This document shows, in pieces, positions 41,780-48,397 of a stretch of 48,397 nt of DNA. How positions within the stretch are numbered: position 1 is the first letter of the stretch; each line of letters begins with the position of its first letter. Position numbers and translations under genes: made by a program. The notes beneath the pieces are model-generated. The model made no database searches and was not told the DNA's origin. It worked only from the letters and a program-made list of their open reading frames with translations. Source of the stretch: Acidobacteriaceae bacterium (GTDB lineage Bacteria > Acidobacteriota > Terriglobia > Terriglobales > Acidobacteriaceae); contig DAHUXR010000025.1 of assembly GCA_027307045.1 (NCBI GenBank), positions 1-48,397 of the forward strand, read 5' to 3'.

Positions 41780-44407
41780 TTATTGCGGCCTATCCTTGCC
41801 CGGACTGGGGGTGGCCGCAGGCTTGATTTGCTTATTATCGTCCTTATTGTCGTCTTTGCCACCACCAAAAATTTTGCCCCAAAAGCCCTTTTTCTTCTTG
41901 TCCTGGTCCTGGCCCTGGGTCGGGTTCTGGTTTACGGCGGCGGGCTGCCCCTGCCCCGGCGCGGAGTTGCCGCTACCTACATTAGACGCCGGAGGGGTGG
42001 GAGTCGGCTTGGGTTCTATGCCAAAAATTCTTTGAAAAACGTTGCCGTGGGCCGTCTGCTCACATGTCTGGGTAGGCTGCGTACCGTCAATAAAGGCCGT
42101 ATTGTAGTCGTCTGGGCATGACGGAGTAGCTATCTGGTTGGTCGCCTTGTCCAGGGTCAATTCAACCACGCCCTGGGGCGGAGCGAACGGTTTTGTATCT
42201 GAATAGTTCGGCAGATCGACCGCCCGCTTCATGAATTCGGTCCAGATGGGCAGGGCGATGGCCGCGCCGCTCAGGTGAATATCACTGTAATCGTCGTAAC
42301 CCACCCACACGATGCAGAGCAGGTTTGAGGTAAAGCCGGCAAACCAGCCGTCATGGGAGGTGCCGGTTTTTCCGGCGGCCGGAGCGGTAAACTTGCGCGC
42401 CCGGACTCCGCCAGGGCCAGCCGCTGTGCCGTTATTGATGACGCCCTGCAGCATGTCTGTGATTACGTAAGCGACGCGTGGATCAAGCACCTGCGTTTTC
42501 TGCGGCTGAAAGTTGTCGATGACATCGCCATTGGCGTCGCGCACGGAGCGGACCATGATGGGCGTAATCCGCTGCCCGTCATTGGTGAAAATGGTGTAAG
42601 CGGAAGCCATGTCCATGGGCGTTGCGTCGTAAGATCCCAGGGCCATGGCGGGCGTGGCGCGGACGGATGTAATCCCGGCCAGCCTGGCCAGGTTTGCTAC
42701 CTTGTCATAGCCCACCATTTCGGCGACTTTTACCGTGGCATTGTTGAGTGAATGGGCCAGAGCAAACTGCGCGGTTACTTGTCCGTAATATTCTTCTTTG
42801 TAATTCCGCGGCGTGTAAACGTCATCGCCGTTGATGAAGGCCGTGGGCGAGTCGTCCACCATGCTGGCTGGAGTAAAAATGGGCTGCTCATTGGTCACAG
42901 CGTTGTTAATGGCCGCCGCATACACAAAAGGCTTAAAAATCGAGCCGGTTGGCCGCTTGGCCACGGCGTGATCCAACTGGCTGAAGCCGTAATTCCTTCC
43001 GCCGACGAGCGCAAGCACCTCGCCCGTGTGAGGATCAAGCGCCACCAGCGCAACCTGCGGGATAGGCCCCGGAAGCACCTTGGTCTCAAACTTGTTCTTG
43101 CCGACCTTTACCCTTTTAGTGCGCTGCTTCTTGATCTGCGCATCAACTTCTTTCAGTCCGAGATCGACTGCCTGTGCCGCCGCCTGTTGCAACGTAGGAT
43201 CAAGCGTGGTGTAAATGCGATAGCCGTCCGCGTTCAGGTCCTCTTCAGCGTATTTGTTGACCAGTTGTTCCTTAATAAGATCAACGAAGTAAGGCGCGTC
43301 ACTGGCTTCAACATTCTGTGGCGCCAGCTTGAGCGGCGTGGCCTTGGCGGCGTCCGCCTGGGCGCGAGTGATGTCGCCGGTTTCAACCATGGCTTCCAGC
43401 ACAAGGTTTCTGCGGTCCTGCGCGCGCTCCGGATGCCGATACGGAGAGAGATAACTTGGCCGCTGTACCAGGCCGGCAAGCAATGCGGCTTCCGGCAGGT
43501 TGATGTCTTTGAGGTCCTTGCCAAAATACGCCTGCGCCGCCTCACCAAAACCCGTGATGGTGAATGAGCCGCGCTGTCCCATATCAACCTGGTTGGCGTA
43601 AAGCTCAAAGATCTGCTTTTTGGAGAAGCGCTGCTCAAGCTCAATGGAGATAAGTATCTCCGTCATCTTGCGGGTCATCTTCTTTTCCGGCGAAAGAAAG
43701 AAGCCGCGAGCCACTTGCATCGTAATTGTCGAACCGCCCTGGCGATTGCCGCCCTGGCGCAGATCAACCCATCCGGCTTGCAGAAGCCGCCAATAATTCA
43801 CTCCGCTGTGATGGAAGAAGCGCCGGTCTTCAATCGAGGTGACGGCGTCCACCATGACTTTGGGAATATCGTCATACTTGACGAGACGCCGCTTGGAGCG
43901 TGCCTGGCCATCGAACAGGCCGGTGACAAGCTGCGGCTCAAGCTCGTACGCGGTGAGATCGCCGGCATCGCCCAGAGAGGCGATTTTATCCACGCGCCCG
44001 TCTTTTACGCGGATCACGGCGCCTTCGGCGTTGTAATACGATTCTTCACCCGGCTTGATCTCAATGGAGTCTTTCATCACTTTATAGACGCCAAATTTTG
44101 ACTTGCCCTGCTCGCCGACTTCTGTGTATCCGGCGTGACGCAGGTAGTTGGAGATCTCTCGCGGGTCAGCCTTCTGGCCAATGCGCACATCGCGCGGCTG
44201 CGCGTAAATCTTGGCGGTGTTGGCGAAAATTGTTGGACCGCCCATACGCTTTTCAACAATCTTCTGGTACTTGATGTAGTAGTACGAGAAAACGCCGAAC
44301 AGCACGAGGGAAAGGATAAGGAAAGCAGCGAGCCCGGCCCGGAAAAACGGGTTTCTCAGGCTGCCACGCAAGCCTTTAGCACGAGGAATTTTTATTTTTA
44401 TGGCCAT
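41780..44407 (-). CDS. Bifunctional peptidoglycan synthase, PBP1B-like
   Basis: A class A penicillin-binding protein of 875 residues. After one membrane anchor (AGLAAFLILSLVLFGVFSYY) comes a UB2H-like domain at about 60-150, which points to the PBP1B rather than PBP1A type. The glycosyltransferase domain has VTSIEDRRFFHHSGVNYWRL and QGGSTITMQVARGFF. The transpeptidase domain has SxxK in PTGSIFKPFVYA, SxN in HSLNNATV and the KTG motif in AGKTGTSHDGWFAG. The C-terminal 80 residues are Pro/Asn/Gln-rich and then Lys/Asp-rich. It polymerises and cross-links the cell wall. Confidence 0.96.
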   Translation of the reverse strand: MAIKIKIPRAKGLRGSLRNPFFRAGLAAFLILSLVLFGVFSYYYIKYQKIVEKRMGGPTIFANTAKIYAQPRDVRIGQKADPREISNYLRHAGYTEVGEQGKSKFGVYKVMKDSIEIKPGEESYYNAEGAVIRVKDGRVDKIASLGDAGDLTAYELEPQLVTGLFDGQARSKRRLVKYDDIPKVMVDAVTSIEDRRFFHHSGVNYWRLLQAGWVDLRQGGNRQGGSTITMQVARGFFLSPEKKMTRKMTEILISIELEQRFSKKQIFELYANQVDMGQRGSFTITGFGEAAQAYFGKDLKDINLPEAALLAGLVQRPSYLSPYRHPERAQDRRNLVLEAMVETGDITRAQADAAKATPLKLAPQNVEASDAPYFVDLIKEQLVNKYAEEDLNADGYRIYTTLDPTLQQAAAQAVDLGLKEVDAQIKKQRTKRVKVGKNKFETKVLPGPIPQVALVALDPHTGEVLALVGGRNYGFSQLDHAVAKRPTGSIFKPFVYAAAINNAVTNEQPIFTPASMVDDSPTAFINGDDVYTPRNYKEEYYGQVTAQFALAHSLNNATVKVAEMVGYDKVANLARLAGITSVRATPAMALGSYDATPMDMASAYTIFTNDGQRITPIMVRSVRDANGDVIDNFQPQKTQVLDPRVAYVITDMLQGVINNGTAAGPGGVRARKFTAPAAGKTGTSHDGWFAGFTSNLLCIVWVGYDDYSDIHLSGAAIALPIWTEFMKRAVDLPNYSDTKPFAPPQGVVELTLDKATNQIATPSCPDDYNTAFIDGTQPTQTCEQTAHGNVFQRIFGIEPKPTPTPPASNVGSGNSAPGQGQPAAVNQNPTQGQDQDKKKKGFWGKIFGGGKDDNKDDNKQIKPAATPSPGKDRPQ

Positions 44408-44513
44408 GTTCCAAGTAGGCGGAGAGCGCCCTAATTATTCTCTCAGACGCATGGCGGGCCAGAGTTACCTGCTGGTGCTGAGAAGTTTCTGTCCTTCTCT
44501 ATTATACCGATTT

Positions 44514-44855
44514 TTAAATCCGTTTATTCAGCGAATTGGCGGTAAATTCCAGATCGACCGGATGTACAACCATGTCCACATGGATCTTGTATTTTACAGA
44601 GATCCCAAGGCCGTCCCCTTTGCGGGTAACAGTCACCTGGTCTTCCTTGAGCTTGATATCTTCAGTATCGGCTTTGGTCACCACGATCTTCTTGAGGTCA
44701 TCATCGCTTACGGTTGTATAACTGTTTTTTCGCGCAATGTCATCCAGTGCGTCCTGGAACTGGTAATTATTGAAGTACGGCGGAATCATGTTCCAGGCGA
44801 CGTAGAACGCCGCCACCATCACTCCAAGTGCGATAAATCCTTTTAGCTTTGCCAT
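44514..44855 (-). CDS. DUF4845-type membrane-anchored protein
   Basis: A 113-residue protein with one N-terminal membrane segment (GFIALGVMVAAFYVAWNMIP) and a small soluble domain: FQDALDDIARKNSYTTVSDD, DIKLKEDQVTVTRKGDGLGI and VKYKIHVDMVVHPVDLEFTA. This matches the DUF4845 pattern, function unknown. It lies 22 bases after proS and about 100 bases before the PBP gene on the same strand. Confidence 0.8.
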   Translation of the reverse strand: MAKLKGFIALGVMVAAFYVAWNMIPPYFNNYQFQDALDDIARKNSYTTVSDDDLKKIVVTKADTEDIKLKEDQVTVTRKGDGLGISVKYKIHVDMVVHPVDLEFTANSLNKRI

Positions 44856-44877
44856 AAAACCAACGGTTTAATCTCCT

Positions 44878-46671
44878 TCAAGGCCGCACCATTCGCGCGA
44901 AAGTTGTCTCAATGCCGGGGATGTTAGCATCCTCGGATTTCCGTGTCGAGCGGGAAACCACTTCGACCATCCCTTCCGTAACCTTCTTACCAACATTGAT
45001 TCTGTAAGGTATTCCCACTAGATCGGCGTCCTTGAATTTCACTCCAGCGCGCTCATCGCGATCATCCAGCAGAACGCTAAATCCCGCGCCTTCCAGCTTT
45101 TGCGCGATGCCCTCCGCAGCGCCCATAATCGCCGCGTCTTTCACGTTCGTCGGCGTGATGACCACATCAAACGGCGCTATCTGGGGCGGCAGCCAGAAGC
45201 CATCGGCATCATTGTTCTGTTCGATGGCCGCCGTCAAAATCCGCTCCACGCCAATGCCATAACAGCCCATAATCGGCATAACTTCTTTTCCGTCTTTATC
45301 CAGCACGGTCGCGCCCATCGATTTCGAATACTTGTATCCCAGCTTGAAGATGTGTCCAATCTCCATCGCTCTGCCCACCACCAGCGCTCCACCGCAATTC
45401 GGACAACCCTCACCCGCCGCCACGTTGCGCAAGTCAACCCACTCCGTGGGATGGAAATCCCGCAGCGGCGTGACATTCTTCAAGTGATAATTTTCTTTGT
45501 TCGCGCCGGCCACCAAATTCTTCCGACCCTTCAGCGCCGTATCCGCCAGCATCAGCGGCAGCGCGTCCAGGATGATCGCCTGCGTCACGCTTCCAAGCTG
45601 TTGCGCGCCCGCGGCCAGCGCTGGGACCTTCACCGGCCCCAGGTATCCGGCGGGCGACATGAACACCCGCTGAATCTCTTCTTCATGCATCGGCCTGAAC
45701 TCTTTGCCATCCAGCGCCGACGTGAGTTTGGCTTCATTCAAGGTGTGGTCGCCGCGCAGCAGCACAATCACCGGCCTGGTCTTCACCTGTCCCGGATTTT
45801 TCTTGTCCGGCTCAACCTGCATCAGCGCCAGCGTCTTGATCTTCTGCGTGGGAGAAACACCCAAAAACTTCGCCACCTCTTCAATCGTCTTCATCCCCGG
45901 AGTGTGGACTTCTTCCGGCGCGCCATCGCCCGGCAGGTCCCGCGCCGGAGCCAGTTGTGACGTGGCTTTCTCCAGGTTCGCTGCGTAGCCGCATTTTTCG
46001 CAGCTCACAACAATGTCTTCGCCCGCATCTGTCATGCACATGAACTCGTGTGACGCTGACCCGCCCATCGCGCCGGAATGCGCCTCCACCACCGCATACT
46101 TCAGCCCGCACCGGTCAAAGATCCGACGATAAGTTTCATAATGCTTCTTGTAACTCACGTCCAGACCGGCCTCGTCGATATCAAACGAGTACGCGTCTTT
46201 CATCGTGAACTGCCGCACGCGTATCAGCCCCGACTTCGGCCTTGGCTCATCGCGGAACTTGTTCTGTATCTGGTACCAGATCTGCGGCAGCTGCTTGTAG
46301 CTGCGCAGCTCTTTGCGCGCGATGTCCGTCATCACCTCTTCATGCGTCATGCCCAGGCACAGGTCCGCGCCTTTGCGGTCTTTCAGGCGAAACATGTTCT
46401 CGCCCATCACCTGCCAGCGCCCACTCTGCTCCCACAATTCGCGCGGATTGAGCGCCGGCAACAGAAATTCCTGGCCAATCCGGTTCATCTCTTCGCGGAC
46501 CACATCGATGATCTTCAATATTGACCGCTGCCCCATGAACAGGTAGGAGTAAATGCCGGCGCCCAGCTGCCGTATGTATCCCGAGCGGACAAGAAACTTG
46601 TGGCTGGCGACCTCGGCGTCCGCCGGGGCCTCGCGTAGCGTGGGAATAAAAAGTTGTGACCAACGATGCAT
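44878..46671 (-). CDS. proS: Prolyl-tRNA synthetase
   Basis: A class II aminoacyl-tRNA synthetase of 597 residues that charges tRNA-Pro. It is the bacterial type with an inserted editing domain between motifs 2 and 3. Motif 2 is visible in [20 protein letters not shown] and [10 protein letters not shown], the editing domain in [20 protein letters not shown], and motif 3 with the anticodon domain in [20 protein letters not shown]. Length is normal. A start at 46671 ([16 protein letters not shown]) fits the family. Confidence 0.98.
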   Translation of the reverse strand: MHRWSQLFIPTLREAPADAEVASHKFLVRSGYIRQLGAGIYSYLFMGQRSILKIIDVVREEMNRIGQEFLLPALNPRELWEQSGRWQVMGENMFRLKDRKGADLCLGMTHEEVMTDIARKELRSYKQLPQIWYQIQNKFRDEPRPKSGLIRVRQFTMKDAYSFDIDEAGLDVSYKKHYETYRRIFDRCGLKYAVVEAHSGAMGGSASHEFMCMTDAGEDIVVSCEKCGYAANLEKATSQLAPARDLPGDGAPEEVHTPGMKTIEEVAKFLGVSPTQKIKTLALMQVEPDKKNPGQVKTRPVIVLLRGDHTLNEAKLTSALDGKEFRPMHEEEIQRVFMSPAGYLGPVKVPALAAGAQQLGSVTQAIILDALPLMLADTALKGRKNLVAGANKENYHLKNVTPLRDFHPTEWVDLRNVAAGEGCPNCGGALVVGRAMEIGHIFKLGYKYSKSMGATVLDKDGKEVMPIMGCYGIGVERILTAAIEQNNDADGFWLPPQIAPFDVVITPTNVKDAAIMGAAEGIAQKLEGAGFSVLLDDRDERAGVKFKDADLVGIPYRINVGKKVTEGMVEVVSRSTRKSEDANIPGIETTFARMVRP

Positions 46672-46850
46672 GGAATGCAGTCCTTGAGTACTCAGTATTT
46701 GGCAAAAGCCGTGATTGGGGTAAACCGTTATTGTAACAAGCGGTCAGCCGCTAGCTGCTGGCTCTTGGCTTTTGGCCTTTGGCCTTTTCCGATCAGCGGA
46801 TCACGGCGATCACCAGATCACCCGATCCTCTTTGTTCCTTCGTGTCCTTT

Positions 46851-47076
46851 GTATTGCTAACAATCAAATTCGTGCCATGCCGCGAAGAATTTTGTTCGGT
46901 ATCTTCGGCTCTCCGGTTCGTCGAAGTTTCTCTGTGACCTCCATGTTGAGGTTTTGACTTTGACTGTTGACACTTGCTTTTGGGTTACTCCGTGTCTCCG
47001 TGTCTCCGCGGTAGATGTTTCTTTTTTGGTTGCGGCTCCGCCGCGCTGTGGTTAGAGGTTTTGGTTTTTCCGATGA
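46851..47076 (+). repeat. Dispersed intergenic repeat, copy 2
   Basis: Second copy of the block at 4382-4605, same orientation. It lacks one of the CGCCTCC words and carries a few extra bases in the TTTGACTTTGACTG part. The surrounding 46672-47315 region holds no gene. Confidence 0.93.
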
Positions 47077-47131
47077 CCCACCCCGCCATTCTCCAGCTTT
47101 CATTGCAAACAAAGCACTTATTCAATTCGAC

Positions 47132-47199
47132 GCTTGAGTGATCCTTGCGCCACGCTTGGGTCTCCCTTGGGTGACGCTTGGGTGACCCTTGGGTGACCC
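47132..47199 (+). repeat. Degenerate 11-base minisatellite
   Basis: About six tandem copies of CTTGGGTGACC, the last three nearly identical and the first ones degenerate. Three AATCCC words follow at once. Confidence 0.85.
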
Positions 47200-47246
47200 A
47201 ATCCCAATCCCAATCAGGCAGAGGGTCGCAACCCCAAAACGGGAAA

Positions 47247-47266
47247 ACCCGGCTCTCAAGCCGGGT
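47247..47266 (-). terminator. Hairpin terminator downstream of rnhB
   Basis: ACCCGGCT and AGCCGGGT form a perfect 8-bp stem around the loop CTCA. On the minus strand it is followed by TTTCCCGTTTT, which fits the end of the rnhB transcript. Confidence 0.65.
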
Positions 47267-47315
47267 ATCCAGAATCTTATACGGCGCGGATGCGCCCCGA
47301 ATCAAAAACTCAATA

Positions 47316-47513
47316 TTAGGCTGCCTTTTCAACTGTAATGTGAAAATTGCCCTCTTGAATCAAATTCCGCTGCTTCGCCAGTCGAAATAGTTCGTCGATG
47401 CCGACTTCGGGAGAGATTTCTCCGAGGTGCTCTCGTCTGATTTCCCCGAGAATCTTTTGCAATGTTTCGAAATCATTATTGCCCGTGACGACCCTGGAAT
47501 GCAGCCACAACAT
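47316..47513 (-). CDS. Possible small protein, doubtful
   Basis: A 65-codon frame reading leftwards between rnhB and the hairpin at 47247. The product (DFETLQKILGEIRREHLGEI, then VGIDELFRLAKQRNLIQEGN) has the look of a helical protein, but no family was recognised and the start has no Shine-Dalgarno. The local DNA is more AT-rich than the neighbourhood, so it may also be the remnant of a longer acquired gene. Confidence 0.3.
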   Translation of the reverse strand: MLWLHSRVVTGNNDFETLQKILGEIRREHLGEISPEVGIDELFRLAKQRNLIQEGNFHITVEKAA

Positions 47514-47627
47514 TAAACATCGATGGTACCTCTTCTTCAGACTCTTTGATTATTGTTCGATAGTTTCAGAATTTCAACAGATTATTGAATTGCTTGGTTA
47601 CCATTGTCAGTCTTTCACAATTGCCGG

Positions 47628-48374
47628 CTATTTTTCCTCTCGACAAATGCATAAATATGAATATCTTCCTGCCATATCGCCTGCCGCCGGCGCTTCATCA
47701 TCTTCTATCAACTCGTTATCCTCAAATCCAAACGCTTCCTGCTGCGTGCCCCGGCACATCCACACCGGAGCAAATGACAGACGATGCAGCGGCGTGGGAC
47801 CAAGCTCATTGAGCGCGGCAAGGTGTTTGGGCGAACGATAGCCCTTGTTGGACGCCAGGTCATATTCCGGATAGACCGGCGACCAGCGGCGGATCATTTC
47901 ATCGCGATGGACTTTGGCGATGATGGAAGCCGCGGCAATCGAGATGGAAAGCGCATCGCCATGGATGATTTTGGTCTGAGGACAGTCCCAGTTCACGCGA
48001 ACCGCGTCCACCAGAAGATGATCAGGACCGGGCGAAAGCTGCGCCACCGCTTCTCGCATGGCCAGCAATGAAGCCCAGTAGATGTTGATCTGGTCGATCC
48101 GCGCCACGTCCACGGCCGCCACGGCGTATGCGATGGCATGCTGCTTGATTCGCTCGGCCAGCGTCTCGCGCGTTTTCTGGTCAATCAGTTTGGAGTCGCG
48201 CAGGCCCTTGATGCGATAGCCGGGCTCGAGGATCACCGCGCCGGCGACCACCGGGCCAAACAGGCAGCCACGACCAACTTCGTCCACACCGGCCACAAGG
48301 CGCGCGCCAGATTCCCACGCCAGCTTTTCAAATTTCTGTGTGCACTTCAGCCGCTTGAGCAGCCGCATCTTCAT
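47628..48374 (-). CDS. rnhB: Ribonuclease HII
   Basis: A 248-residue enzyme that cuts RNA in RNA-DNA hybrids and removes single ribonucleotides. The active-site acidic residues are in AGVDEVGRGCLFGPVVAGAV (Asp-Glu), HLLVDAV and KVHRDEMI; GDALSISIAAASIIAK is the family core. The C terminus extends about 45 residues past the core with an acidic stretch (GFEDNELIEDDEAPA). An ATG two codons in is an alternative start. Confidence 0.97.
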   Translation of the reverse strand: MKMRLLKRLKCTQKFEKLAWESGARLVAGVDEVGRGCLFGPVVAGAVILEPGYRIKGLRDSKLIDQKTRETLAERIKQHAIAYAVAAVDVARIDQINIYWASLLAMREAVAQLSPGPDHLLVDAVRVNWDCPQTKIIHGDALSISIAAASIIAKVHRDEMIRRWSPVYPEYDLASNKGYRSPKHLAALNELGPTPLHRLSFAPVWMCRGTQQEAFGFEDNELIEDDEAPAAGDMAGRYSYLCICREEK

Positions 48375-48397
48375 GGTGCCCTTGGAAAACGGCAGCC

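Noticed and set aside
41033..42121. Plus-strand open frame of 362 codons
   Set aside because: Antisense to the TPR and PBP genes, both well supported by motifs and ribosome binding sites; no domain recognised.
45100..45960. Plus-strand open frame of 286 codons
   Set aside because: Antisense to proS; Arg/His-rich with no recognisable feature.
47132..47217. CRISPR array
   Set aside because: Repeat units are about 11 bases and directly adjacent with no spacers; no cas genes are present.

Overview
The window looks like a chromosomal segment of an Acidobacteriota bacterium, probably of the Terriglobia/Koribacter type. This is inferred from gene content and style: a zinc-ribbon/DUF4190/pseudopilin fusion, a PEGA-domain kinase-like protein, an atpZ-atpI-atpB-atpE block separated from the rest of the ATP synthase genes, moderately high GC, and many short-word intergenic repeats. 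No rRNA, tRNA, CRISPR array or insertion sequence was recognised.

Layout. 1-0.73 kb: 3' part of a PRC-barrel-like gene. 0.9-4.0 kb (minus): a compact class II lanthipeptide locus made of a 61-codon precursor gene with a strong ribosome binding site, followed after 7 nt by a full-length LanM synthetase; no exporter or protease lies nearby. 4.0-10 kb: an intergenic repeat, a secreted FKBP isomerase, a non-canonical Nramp-type transporter, a zinc-ribbon/pseudopilin fusion, a CrtI/PYROXD2-like oxidoreductase and a conserved hypothetical protein. 10.1-24.9 kb (plus): a long complex I operon, nuoA-C-D-[four-helix-bundle gene]-E-F-[DinB gene]-G-H-J-K-L-M-N. nuoB and nuoI are absent. The four-helix-bundle gene sits exactly between two inverted repeat arms that fill the whole nuoD-nuoE gap. 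24.9-27.7 kb (minus): an ABC ATPase, a secreted beta-propeller-like protein and an ABC permease in a coupled operon. 27.8-29.8 kb (minus): F0 genes atpZ, atpI-like, atpB and atpE, ending in a clear terminator.

29.9-34.8 kb (plus): ygfZ-like, DUF1844, MBL-fold hydrolase and ribF, then an MFS transporter behind an inverted repeat. 34.9-37.1 kb (minus): typA/bipA and a small lipoprotein. 37.3-39.6 kb (minus): a PEGA-domain protein whose kinase domain lacks the catalytic Asp and Lys residues, so it is a predicted pseudokinase. 39.9-46.7 kb (minus): a small membrane protein, a structured intergenic region, a TPR protein, a PBP1B-like peptidoglycan synthase, a DUF4845 protein and proS. 46.7-48.4 kb: a second copy of the roughly 225 bp repeat found near 4.4 kb, a degenerate minisatellite, a hairpin terminator, a doubtful small ORF and rnhB.

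The genes with an obvious shared purpose are the respiratory ones: the nuo operon builds most of a proton-pumping NADH dehydrogenase, and the nearby F0 genes build the membrane rotor and stator that would use the gradient. The items most likely to be new are the lanthipeptide precursor/LanM pair, the inverted-repeat-bounded four-helix-bundle cassette inside the nuo operon, and the PEGA pseudokinase.
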